Positions 36,970 to 44,631 of a stretch of 64,000 nt of DNA are shown piece after piece. The notes beneath the pieces were generated by a model, which worked only from the letters and a program-made list of their open reading frames with translations, did not search any database and had not been told where the DNA came from. The stretch lies in contig NZ_SNXU01000001.1 of assembly GCF_004362515.1 (NCBI RefSeq), positions 4,898,001 through 4,962,000 on the forward strand, written 5' to 3'. The position numbers and the translations under genes are program-made. Source of the stretch: Actinokineospora alba. GTDB taxonomy: Bacteria > Actinomycetota > Actinomycetes > Mycobacteriales > Pseudonocardiaceae. Within the stretch, counting starts at the first letter, position 1, and the number at the start of each line of letters is the position of its first letter.

Positions 36970-37236
36970 ATGCTTGCCGTTGCGAGTCGGACGACTCCGG
37001 TGGTCGAGGTGGGCGTGCGGCTGCGGGCCGCCGCCGAGAAGGTGGTCCGCGACGCCTCGCGTCCCGGGGCGGTCGACGACTTGGTCGCCGGGCTGGCCTG
37101 GACCGCCGCCTGCGGGCAGACCTGCCAGCTCACGGGCCCGGTCGCCGGTGTCCGCCGGGCCATCGCCGCACTGCGGGCCGGTGACGCGGCCGCGGCGGAG
37201 TCGGCGTTGCGGTCGGTGCTCGCCGCGATGCGGTGA
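36970..37236 (+). CDS. Small helical protein of unknown function (88 residues)
   Basis: An 88-residue protein I do not recognise. It is predominantly helical by composition (RLRAAAEKVVRDASRPGAVD, then AAAAESALRSVLAAMR). Two cysteines occur in ACGQTCQL near the centre. There is no signal peptide. The ATG has AGAGGAACC upstream. It is divergent from alkB. A gap of 370 bases follows; I would not assign a function. Confidence 0.5.
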   Translation: MLAVASRTTPVVEVGVRLRAAAEKVVRDASRPGAVDDLVAGLAWTAACGQTCQLTGPVAGVRRAIAALRAGDAAAAESALRSVLAAMR

Positions 37237-37606
37237 CCAGGGCCACCCCGCGCGGGGAACCATGCCACCGCAATTCGCGTTATTGAGGTGTCGCTTCCTG
37301 AATCGGGGCTGACGGACGTTTCCCGGCGGTGTCCCCCACACTGTCGGACGCACGCCGTCGGCGCGCGGGCGACCATGCCGCCGACCGGACAACCCCCCAA
37401 GAGTCCGGTCGGCGGCGTATAAATCCACTCCGAATGTGCGTTGATTCGCGTCGTGAATTCGTCATGTCCCTCGCGTGCGGAAATTAGCCGGGAGTCGTGA
37501 AAGGTGCCCGGGTGGTCGGTGCCGAGCACACTGGCCGTGTATTCACGCATTCTTCAGACTAAAGGGGCGCGACTTATGCGCTTACCGCAGGCGGAGGGAG
37601 CGAAAT
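37237..37606. other. Intergenic stretch, 370 bases
   Basis: No convincing gene. It contains a strong hairpin (37377-37416) and a long lead-in to the small gene at 37607. Short open frames here lack good ribosome sites. Base composition drops to moderate GC around 37430-37570. Confidence 0.6.
37377..37416. terminator. 14-bp perfect hairpin
   Basis: GCCGCCGACCGGAC (37377-37390) pairs with GTCCGGTCGGCGGC (37403-37416), loop 12 bases. It lies 140 bases after the 88-residue gene, with no T-run; a terminator of that gene or a regulatory structure is possible. Confidence 0.6.
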
Positions 37607-37948
37607 ATGGCTTCGGTGACGAATGCGCTGCGTTCCGGTGTTTTCGGACAGGATTACGTGGCACTGGCCGACCAGGTCGCCGTCGCGTTGGGCGGGCTCC
37701 CGCTCGACGGCAGACGCGCGGCGACGCGCAGGCTGACCGAGATGCTTGCCAAGCAGGACGGGAACGGTGACCGGTCCCAGGTCGACCACTTCGTCGAGAG
37801 CCTGCTGATGACCGCCCGGATGTCGCGCCTCCGGGACTACCGGATCGCGATGGCGACGACGGAGAGCCCGGCTGAGCCGCGCGACGTCGACGATGTGATC
37901 GCCCTGCTGGAGGTCGGGACCGATGAGTCGGGAACGTATGCGGCTTAA
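37607..37948 (+). CDS. Small protein of unknown function (113 residues)
   Basis: A 113-residue protein with no recognised family. It begins ASVTNALRSGVFGQDYVALA and has mostly helical predicted segments, including RAATRRLTEMLAKQDGNGD. No signal peptide or membrane segment. GGAGGGAG precedes the ATG at a good distance (37592-37599). Its end overlaps the next gene by 26 bases in a different frame, so the two are coupled and probably act together. Functions of both are unknown. Confidence 0.6.
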   Translation: MASVTNALRSGVFGQDYVALADQVAVALGGLPLDGRRAATRRLTEMLAKQDGNGDRSQVDHFVESLLMTARMSRLRDYRIAMATTESPAEPRDVDDVIALLEVGTDESGTYAA

Positions 37949-38222
37949 GCTCAACCTGGGGCTCGCCCGGCTCGAGAAGTGGGCGGGCTCCGCGGGCCAG
38001 GTCGAGAAGAACGCGCTCTACAAGGCGCTGTTCGCGGTCGCCGACGGCACGGTCTACAACACGTACAAGGTGCTCGACGACGTCGCCCGCGACGGCGAGT
38101 TCTTCGTCGTGGTCCGGGAGAACCTGATCGTCAAGATCTGTTTCCGCGAGCCGGACGTCTTCGGTGTGCTCTATATCGGAGCGCCTGAGGAGGCCGCCGA
38201 AACCGAGGTCGAAATCACCTGA
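37923..38222 (+). CDS. Small protein of unknown function (99 residues)
   Basis: A 99-residue soluble protein. It starts MSRERMRLKLNLGLARLEKW and has a central LYKALFAVADGTVYNTYKVL and hydrophobic FFVVVRENLIVKICF stretch. I have a vague resemblance in mind to small actinobacterial DUF families but cannot name one. ATG 37923 lies inside the previous gene, with overlap 26 bases; translational coupling is likely. A 160-base gap follows before the next gene. Confidence 0.55.
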   Translation: MSRERMRLKLNLGLARLEKWAGSAGQVEKNALYKALFAVADGTVYNTYKVLDDVARDGEFFVVVRENLIVKICFREPDVFGVLYIGAPEEAAETEVEIT

Positions 38223-38382
38223 ATCCGCGTCAAGCCGCCAGTGGAACGCGCTGTGGGGGCCGATTGGCCTAATCGCCGATCGTTTCATTGAGCTTGTCTG
38301 GATCTTGTGTCAGCCTGTGGCGGAGATCCCGCGTCCACGTTTGCCGTAACCTCGATCTTGTCGAATGCTTCAAGGAGGCATG

Positions 38383-38931
38383 GTGTCGGAATTAGACATT
38401 CCCGGGTTGGACGTGTCCAGTAGGGTGCGCGCTCGCGATATCCAGATGGCCGCGGTCGCCGATGTGCGCAGGCGCGTCCTGATGATCTCGGGGGCGGTGG
38501 ACGCGCTCGACCACGACGTGGCGATGAGTCTCTACCTGCCCGAGCCCGGGCGCTGGCAGGTGATCAAGTCCGAGACCAACCTCACCGACCAGACCTGGGT
38601 CGCCATGCAGGTCACCTGCGACGACGACACTCACTTCATCGACGGCGAGGACGGCATGATCATGTCCCGCCAGTTCGCCCGCACCTTCCTGACGCCCGAC
38701 CAGCGTCGGCTCACCTTCCACGACGGCGAGGTGCGCCCCGGCGAGTCGATGCTCAAGGTCTTCGATCTCGAATGCACCACCCGCAGGCCCACGTACGCGC
38801 ACGCCCGCTACAGCGCCTCGCCGACCGACAGCCCCGAGCAGACCGCTGAGGCGGTGCGCAGGCTCGTCGCCGACGGGATCGCGCAGCGACCGGTCATCGA
38901 GATGATCGTCCCGGTCACCGTCATCGGCTGA
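38383..38931 (+). CDS. Protein of unknown function (182 residues)
   Basis: A 182-residue soluble protein, not recognised. It begins SELDIPGLDVSSRVRARDIQ and has a beta-rich centre with DDDTHFIDGEDGMIMSRQFA and later RPVIEMIVPVTVIG. There is one cysteine pair (VTC near 89 and LEC near 132). No signal or membrane segment. The start is GTG 38383 because AGGAGG (38373-38378) is four bases away; ATG 38380 would be too close. It precedes a flavin oxidoreductase gene by 74 bases, on the same strand. Confidence 0.55.
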   Translation: MSELDIPGLDVSSRVRARDIQMAAVADVRRRVLMISGAVDALDHDVAMSLYLPEPGRWQVIKSETNLTDQTWVAMQVTCDDDTHFIDGEDGMIMSRQFARTFLTPDQRRLTFHDGEVRPGESMLKVFDLECTTRRPTYAHARYSASPTDSPEQTAEAVRRLVADGIAQRPVIEMIVPVTVIG

Positions 38932-39005
38932 TCTCGCGACGTTTCGACACAGGCGGAGCCGGGTCACCCGGCTTCGCTTTCGCGTCCATCCCAGGCGAGG
39001 CCCAG

Positions 39006-40298
39006 ATGATGAAGTTCATGCCCGAGCCGCACCTGCTGGAGTCGCCGAGAGGTCGGGAGTGGCCGCACCCCTTGGTATCGCGGTCGGCAGCCACGGGTCC
39101 GCTGCCCGTCCGCGCCGACGTGGTCATCGTGGGCGCGGGCCCGGCCGGACTGGCGGTGGCGTCCGCGCTGTGGCACCTCGGTGTGTCCGATGTGGTCCTG
39201 CTCGACCGCGACGGCAGGCCGTGTCAGCGGTTCTTCGACCGGATCGACACCCTCGGGCAGCGTGTCCTGCGTTCGCCTTACGAGCATCACCCCGGTGTCG
39301 AGGGCTACCGCGACTGTGAACTGCTCGACTTCGCCCGGCTGCACTGGTCCCGGCTCACTCCCGTGGAGCGCAGGGAGATCCGCATGGCGCAGGCCGGGCA
39401 CCGATCCGTTGTCCCGGTGGACGTCTTCGAGGCGTACAGCCGCCACATCGCCGCCGTGCACGGAGTGACCGCGCGGACCTGGTGCGCCGACGTGCACGAG
39501 GTACGGCCCGGTCGGACAGGTCTGGCCGTGCACACCGACCATGGCCGTGTCAACGCGCGCTTCACCGTGCTGTGCCTCGGCGAGGAACGCCGCGCCGCAC
39601 CCGCCGCCTGGTCGGGCGGAGTGGGCTACTGGGACGAGCCCGTGCCCGCCTCCGCCCGGTCGGTCGTCGTGGTCGGTGCCGGGCTGAGTGCCGCGCACGT
39701 CATCGCGAACTCCTTGGCCCGCGGCCTGACTGTGCGCTGGGTGCTCCGCGAGAACGAGGAGCGCTACCAGTGCGCTGACGTCAACGCCTCCTTCTTCCGC
39801 CCGGAAGGCCGTGCCCGTTTCGACCACTCGTCCTGGTCGGACCGGCTCACCCTCATGGGCCGCCACCGTCGTGCTTCGGTCATGTTCGAGTTCCAGCCCC
39901 TCCTGCGCGCCGCGGAAGCCGACGGCAGGCTGACCGTGCACCGCGGGCACGCCGTGGTGGACGCCCGCCCGGGCGCTGTGCGACTCGCCGACGGCAACAC
40001 CGTGCACGGGGACCACGTTGTCCTCGCCATCGGCACCACGCCGTCCACCGGCGAGGGCCTGCTGCCCGCCGACATCGTGCGCGCCCGCGACGGTTGGCCT
40101 GACCTGGACGAACGCACCCTCGCCTACCGCGCGGACCCCCGCGTGCTCGCCGTCGGCGCCGCCGCCTGCATGGTGCTCGGACCCGCCGCCCGCAACATCG
40201 ACGGCCACCGGGTCGCCACCGCCCGGGTCGCCGCCACCATCGCCGCCCGAATCGGCGTGACCGTGCCGACCGCGATGGAGGTCGCAGCCCTTGTCTGA
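39006..40298 (+). CDS. FAD/NAD(P)-binding oxidoreductase (flavin monooxygenase-like)
   Basis: A 430-residue flavoprotein. The FAD loop is DVVIVGAGPAGLAVASALW (about residues 38-56), and a second Rossmann loop VVVVGAGLSAAHVIANSLA (about 219-237) marks the NADPH site, the two-loop plan of flavin monooxygenases and N-hydroxylases. The C-terminus contains DHVVLAIGTTPSTGEG, typical of FAD reductases. The substrate is not readable. ATG 39006 is preceded by GAGGCC. It overlaps the next gene by eight bases and is followed 3' by the AhpD-like gene, so three genes are one unit. Confidence 0.75.
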   Translation: MMKFMPEPHLLESPRGREWPHPLVSRSAATGPLPVRADVVIVGAGPAGLAVASALWHLGVSDVVLLDRDGRPCQRFFDRIDTLGQRVLRSPYEHHPGVEGYRDCELLDFARLHWSRLTPVERREIRMAQAGHRSVVPVDVFEAYSRHIAAVHGVTARTWCADVHEVRPGRTGLAVHTDHGRVNARFTVLCLGEERRAAPAAWSGGVGYWDEPVPASARSVVVVGAGLSAAHVIANSLARGLTVRWVLRENEERYQCADVNASFFRPEGRARFDHSSWSDRLTLMGRHRRASVMFEFQPLLRAAEADGRLTVHRGHAVVDARPGAVRLADGNTVHGDHVVLAIGTTPSTGEGLLPADIVRARDGWPDLDERTLAYRADPRVLAVGAAACMVLGPAARNIDGHRVATARVAATIAARIGVTVPTAMEVAALV

Positions 40299-40716
40299 CA
40301 CCAGCTTCGACCTGCCCGCCCTCGACGACCCGGCGTCCACCGAAACCGGGATCATGCTGCTCGGGCTCGACCCGGACCGGCTGCTGGCCTGCTTGGCCGT
40401 GGTCACCCTCGCCGACGACGCCGGTCAGGTCGCCATGCTCGTCGACCACGTCCGCCACGGCGGTGCCGAGCTGACCATGCCCGACCTGGTCGCCGCGGGC
40501 GCCCGCCGGTGGCGTTCGATCCGCCCGGAACTCGCCGACGCCGACCCCAGCCCGTCGACGTCCGCGTCGCTCCGCCAGGCATGGGAGCGCAGCCACCGCA
40601 CTCTCACCACCGTCTTCAGCACGGTCGGCCCGGCCGGGGTGGTCTACCTGACGGCCTGCTGGCTGCGCCGCGCCGACATCGACAACCTGGTCGCCACTCT
40701 GGGAGGAACCCCGTGA
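40291..40716 (+). CDS. Protein of unknown function (141 residues), cassette middle gene
   Basis: A 141-residue protein with no known family. It contains LLGLDPDRLLACLAVVTLAD and VVYLTACWLRRADIDNLVAT, giving a helical look, and an Asp/Pro-rich middle (ADADPSPSTSASLRQAW). The TTG start overlaps the upstream flavoprotein stop by eight bases and the ATG-free frame forces this choice; its stop overlaps the following GTG. Sitting between a flavin oxidoreductase and an AhpD-like protein it could be an electron or substrate partner, but there is no direct evidence. Confidence 0.5.
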   Translation: MSDTSFDLPALDDPASTETGIMLLGLDPDRLLACLAVVTLADDAGQVAMLVDHVRHGGAELTMPDLVAAGARRWRSIRPELADADPSPSTSASLRQAWERSHRTLTTVFSTVGPAGVVYLTACWLRRADIDNLVATLGGTP

Positions 40717-41267
40717 CCTTCTTGCCGTCGCTGCCCGAGAACGCCGTCCTGTTCGACGTGTTCAAGGCCTACCCCGACACCGCCCGCCCGATCATCGAGT
40801 ACCACGAGACGGTGATGCGCGGCCCGTCCCCGTTCAGCCTGGCCGAACGTGAGCTGATCGCCGCTTACGTCTCGGGGGTCAACAACTGCGCGTACTGCCA
40901 CGGCGTGCACACAGCCACCGCCGAGGCTCACGGTGTCGAACCGGGATTGCTGGGAGCCGCGCTCGCCGACCTCGACAGCGCCCGGGTGGACCCGCGACTG
41001 CTGCCCGTGCTGCGGTACGTCGGCAAACTCACCCAGACCCCGTCCGCGATGACCCCGGCCGACGCCGAGGCCGTCTACGCCGCGGGCTGGGATGAGTCCG
41101 CACTGCACAGCGCCGTCCTCGTGTGCGCGTTGTTCAACTTCATGAACCGCATGGTCGAGGGCTTGGGCGTGAGCGCGGACGCGAGCTACTTCTCCGTGTC
41201 GGCGAAGCGTCTGCATGACATCGGATATGTGGGGCTGGCCAAATTGATCCCACCGGCGGCCGCCTGA
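40713..41267 (+). CDS. AhpD-like / peroxidase-related carboxymuconolactone-decarboxylase-fold protein
   Basis: A 184-residue AhpD-fold protein. The redox site NNCAYCHGVHTATAEAHG has the CxxCxxxH pattern of AhpD and the uncharacterised peroxidase-related enzymes (Cys at about 54 and 57). The rest matches the family's helical scaffold (LYTPADAEAVYAAGWDESAL-type region). It would act as a thiol peroxidase/reductase partner. GTG 40713 has GGGAGGAAC upstream. The gene overlaps its upstream neighbour by four bases and is the last of a three-gene unit with a flavoprotein. Substrate unknown. Confidence 0.8.
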   Translation: MTFLPSLPENAVLFDVFKAYPDTARPIIEYHETVMRGPSPFSLAERELIAAYVSGVNNCAYCHGVHTATAEAHGVEPGLLGAALADLDSARVDPRLLPVLRYVGKLTQTPSAMTPADAEAVYAAGWDESALHSAVLVCALFNFMNRMVEGLGVSADASYFSVSAKRLHDIGYVGLAKLIPPAAA

Positions 41268-41509
41268 TCGGCCATTTGGACCGCGACACTCGATGTATTC
41301 AACGAAACGAGTACCAGGCTTGTGGCTGAGTGCTCGTTAACGTCGCAAACCGCCGCATCGAATCCCATGGTCCGGGAATCCGACTGACAGTAGCCGAGGG
41401 GTCACGCGATTCGATGCCGGTGGAAATACGAAACCCGTGAACCGGAACGCGCCATCCCGGCCCTGATCGCAAGTCGCTGACGTCACCTCGTCCGACGTGC
41501 GTTTGCCGG

Positions 41510-41632
41510 CTATCTGGGCGCCTGCGGGGTTTCTTGGACGGTCTCGGGCTCGGCGGCCGACTCCTTCTCGAGGTCGACGCCGAACTCGCGTACCAGCATG
41601 GTGTAGATGGGGTTCGGATCGGTCTGCAGCAT
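41510..41632 (-). CDS. Small 40-residue protein of unknown function
   Basis: A short frame with a proper ribosome site (AGGAAG six bases before ATG 41632) and GC3-rich codons. The peptide begins MLQTDPNPIYTMLVREFG and ends in a Glu/Pro-rich tail (ETPQAPR). It lies 98 bases after the minus-strand DUF-type gene and could be cotranscribed. No signal peptide or known family; a role as small accessory protein or peptide precursor is only a guess. Confidence 0.4.
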   Translation of the reverse strand: MLQTDPNPIYTMLVREFGVDLEKESAAEPETVQETPQAPR

Positions 41633-41730
41633 CGTTTCTTCCTGCCCTTTCGCGGGGTGTCCGGATCGGAGTTACCCGCTCTGTTCGTATTCACACCCCT
41701 TCTCGTTCCGAGCGGACGTTACGTAATGGT

Positions 41731-42327
41731 CTAGGGGCAGTCGATTGCTTTGACGAGATCGAGATATCCCTCACTCGCGTGCCAGAGGGCGTCGGCGACC
41801 GGTTCGAGCTTGCCGGGCTTCCAGCGGCGGTCGGCGTAGTGGGCGGTCCGGGAGCTCAAGGCGCGCAGGCTGACAGCGAGGTCGTCGGCCAGTCGCTGAG
41901 CCATGGCGTCGGTGGACGGCTCGTCGACACGGACGTCGGCGGTGTCCCCGTCCCCGATCGCGTCGAGGGTCGACTCGGCGATCCCGTTGTCGAGATCCCA
42001 GATGAGCGCGGGCCGGCGAAGCACGTGGTTCCACACGGGAGCCCGCGCCGAACGCCACCGAACGGTGACCGGTGCGGTCTGCAGCTTCGCCGCGTTGGCC
42101 CAGTGCTGCGACCCGGACGGCTCGGTAAGCCACGCGACGTCATCGACCGGAAGGTCGACCACCAGCGCGACCGTCACGGCGTCGAGTTCGTCGACCGGCT
42201 CGAGGATCTCACCGGCCGCCCATAATTCGCGCACTCGGAGCGGGAAGATCGACTCCGGCCGGGTGGCCATGTCGGCGCACGTGTCGGCCACGGTCCTCAG
42301 ATGGTGCAGCGCGCGGATCCGCTTCAC
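41731..42327 (-). CDS. DUF7711-like protein of unknown function
   Basis: A 198-residue protein that matches, from memory, an uncharacterised actinobacterial family (DUF7711-type): HHLRTVADTCADMATRPESI at the start, VALVVDLPVDDVAWLTEPSG, and a near-invariant RRWKPGKLEPVADALWHASE near the C-terminus. The middle has TADVRVDEPSTDAMAQRLAD. It is soluble with no catalytic motif I can name. ATG 42327 is followed by KRIRALHHL. Its promoter interval is long (~165 bases) and includes the GTTATCCG...TATCAAGATA motif at 42493. The 40-residue gene downstream may be cotranscribed. Confidence 0.6.
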   Translation of the reverse strand: MKRIRALHHLRTVADTCADMATRPESIFPLRVRELWAAGEILEPVDELDAVTVALVVDLPVDDVAWLTEPSGSQHWANAAKLQTAPVTVRWRSARAPVWNHVLRRPALIWDLDNGIAESTLDAIGDGDTADVRVDEPSTDAMAQRLADDLAVSLRALSSRTAHYADRRWKPGKLEPVADALWHASEGYLDLVKAIDCP

Positions 42328-42492
42328 TTTGCTCCCCTCGTGAAGTGCTGTGGGGAAGACGTTACGGGACGGCGCGGGGGCGGCACATCGGACTTCGGTC
42401 TGATGTGGACTAGTCCAATAGTCCTAGGACCTCGAAGGTCTGAAGTGGACTCAGCTGAAGATCGTGTTCGATGGGGCGTGTTCCTGGATCTC

Positions 42493-42518
42493 GTTATCCG
42501 TTATTAACTATCAAGATA
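42493..42518. promoter_or_regulatory. GTTATCCG / TATCAAGATA motif, second copy
   Basis: GTTATCCG (42493-42500) and TATCAAGATA (42509-42518), as at 35540-35558 but with eight bases between. Both lie on the 5' side of minus-strand genes and next to low-complexity tracts. A shared regulator is possible. Confidence 0.35.
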
Positions 42519-42535
42519 TCTGGTAGAGCGATGGG

Positions 42536-43110
42536 TTTGGGGGGTGGTGTGGAGGGGGCGCGAAGGGTGGCTGGGGTTTGAGGGGAAAGGGGAGTTAGAC
42601 GGGAGTGGGGCAGGGCGCAGGGAGGCAGGAGGGTGCGGAGGTGGTGGACGCGGGAGGGAACGGGCGCGGGAGGAAGTGCGCGGGAGGGGGAGCGCCGGAG
42701 GGAGAGCGCGGGAGGAAGTGCGCGGGAGGGAGTGCGCGGGAGGGAGTGCGCGGGAGGGGGAGCGCCGGAGGGAGAGCGCGGGAGGAGGGGCGTGGGAGGA
42801 AGGGCAACGGAGGGAGCGCGTGGGGGAAGGGCGCCGGAGGAAGGGCGCGGGAGGAAGGACACGGGAGGGAGAGCGTGGGAGGAAGCGCATGGGGGAAGGG
42901 CGTGGGAGGAACGGCGTGGGGTGCGCGGGAGGGAGAGCGCGGGAGGGAGAGCGCCGGAGGAACGGCGCGGGAGGGAGAGCGCGGGAGAAATCGCGCGGGA
43001 GGAAGGTACGGGGCGGGGAGTGTGAGGGACTTGGGGGCGAAGTGGGTTCGAGGGCGGGTACGGCACGGGAGGGAGATGGGGGCCGGGCACAGGATGCGGT
43101 GAGGAACAAG
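42536..43110 (+). repeat. Polypurine tandem-repeat tract
   Basis: About 570 bases where the plus strand is almost all G and A with occasional C/T. Degenerate units of 13-15 bases such as GAGCGCGGGAGGGA and GTGCGCGGGAGGAA repeat roughly 25 times between 42655 and 43010. GGGAGGG runs could form G-quadruplexes or triplexes. Frames across it (Pro/Ser/Leu-rich on the minus strand) are by-products of composition, not genes. It fills the gap between the DUF7711-like gene and the subtilase. Confidence 0.8.
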
Positions 43111-43154
43111 GGGTGGCAAGAGACCTGGCGCGCGCTGTCGGAGGGAGGGGAGGG

Positions 43155-44591
43155 CTAGAGGCGGAGGAATCGGCGTAGGTGTTCGTTGGTTATGGCTGCC
43201 CTCAACTCCCCTGACGGGAGGGTTGTCGTGCGGTCGCCGAGAAGGGTGCGCAGGATCAGGGACGCCAACTCCGGGCCATATCGGTCCCAGTCGACGCGTA
43301 GGTCGATGTCGCCGAGTAGTTCGGTGATCAGTTCGGGGACGGAGCCGGTACCTGCCGCGTCGGCCGTTGGGGTTCTTGCGTCGAGGGTTTTGGTCAGGAG
43401 GGCTTGGGCGTCGATGATGCCCGCGCCCATTTCGTTGGTGTTCCAGCCTGGTGGGCGTCGGGCGGTGTCTCGGATGAGGCGCTGGAACAGGGCTTGTACG
43501 GTCTCGCCCCGGCCTCTTGCGCTGGCGATCACCCGGTCTCGCCCGTGGTGGGCCAGCCATAGGGCCGCGACGGCCGCGGTGAGGGCCACCGCGAGGCTCG
43601 TTCCCTGTCCTTGTCCCGAATCCCCGTCACCCGGGAACTGGGGGATGCGCGCCCGGTAGACGTTCTCGCCGGGGGCGGAGATGTCGACCGCCTTTCCCTT
43701 GCACGTCCCACGCCATGGGGTGTCGTCCGGGGTGGTGCCCGCCACGGCCACGCAGTTGTCGTAGCGGGCGGGCCATACGACTGTGCCCACACAGTTTCCC
43801 GCCGCCGCCATGACGATCACGTTTGCCGCCACCGCGCGGTTGATCGCCCGGTCCAAGGCGAACGACGGCAGACCGCCGAGGCTCATCGTGATCACGTGGG
43901 CTCCGTGGTCCGTCGCCCACACGACGGCTTTCGCGACCGACACCTGCGTCACCCGCACGACGCTCTCGATCGCACGGATCGCCATGTGTCGCACCCGAGG
44001 CGCCGCGCCGGTGACGACGTGGGTGTTGGGGGAGACGATGACGCTGGCCGTGGCGGTGCCGTGACCGGGGTTTCCGTCCGCCAGCGGATCGGTCGGGTCG
44101 TTGTCGTTGTCGACGAAGTCGTAGCCCTGGACGGCCAGGACACCGTCCAGCTCGCGGTGGCGGATGACGCCGGTGTCGGGTTGGCCGACGACGATTCCCT
44201 CGCCGCGCTCGGGCTTTCCCTGACTCCGCGAGTACTCCCATGCCTGCGGTGCCCGGATCGTCCACAGGGCCCACTCCGCGGCCAGGTTGGGATGCTCCGG
44301 GGACCAGCAGCCGGGCGGGAAATCCGCGCCGCGCACCGGGTCGGGTTCGGGGAACAAGGCGGTGGGCAGGTCGGGTTCGACGGCGAGGGCCCCGTAGTCG
44401 TCGGCCAGGGTGTAGGCGTCGCTGAAGGCGTCGGCGTCGGTGGCGAAGACGCGGTCGGGGAGGTCGATGATCAAGATGTCCGGGTCGTCGGCTGATAGGG
44501 GCTCGACTTGGGCGCCGCGTTCGGCGACGAGCCGCGCCGTGGTGACCGCGGGGTCCTGGTCAGGTCGCAACCGCATCGCGAAACGAGCCAT
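43155..44591 (-). CDS. Subtilase-family serine protease without a signal peptide
   Basis: A 478-residue S8 peptidase. The triad is Asp139 (VVGQPDTGV), His177 (NPGHGTATASV) and Ser332 (GQGTSLAVAL), with Asn266 (MAAAGNCVG) as the oxyanion residue, all intact. There is no signal peptide and no propeptide inhibitor domain, so it is probably cytoplasmic or exported by another route. The C-terminal 90 residues extend beyond the catalytic domain. ATG 44591 has GGGAGG upstream; a longer start at 44618 is possible. It reads away from the ZIP-type gene with only 40 bases between stop and next gene. Intracellular subtilases are typical of toxins, toxin-processing and defence loci, but no partner is visible. 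Confidence 0.85.
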   Translation of the reverse strand: MARFAMRLRPDQDPAVTTARLVAERGAQVEPLSADDPDILIIDLPDRVFATDADAFSDAYTLADDYGALAVEPDLPTALFPEPDPVRGADFPPGCWSPEHPNLAAEWALWTIRAPQAWEYSRSQGKPERGEGIVVGQPDTGVIRHRELDGVLAVQGYDFVDNDNDPTDPLADGNPGHGTATASVIVSPNTHVVTGAAPRVRHMAIRAIESVVRVTQVSVAKAVVWATDHGAHVITMSLGGLPSFALDRAINRAVAANVIVMAAAGNCVGTVVWPARYDNCVAVAGTTPDDTPWRGTCKGKAVDISAPGENVYRARIPQFPGDGDSGQGQGTSLAVALTAAVAALWLAHHGRDRVIASARGRGETVQALFQRLIRDTARRPPGWNTNEMGAGIIDAQALLTKTLDARTPTADAAGTGSVPELITELLGDIDLRVDWDRYGPELASLILRTLLGDRTTTLPSGELRAAITNEHLRRFLRL

Positions 44592-44631
44592 GGTGCCTCC
44601 CAAGGACGACCCGCTCATCGTAGTCGATCAG

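Noticed and set aside
42494..43560. Pro/Ser/Leu-rich minus-strand frames across the polypurine tract
   Set aside because: They arise from the GGGAGGG repeat read in another frame and have no ribosome site or homology; treated as repeat.
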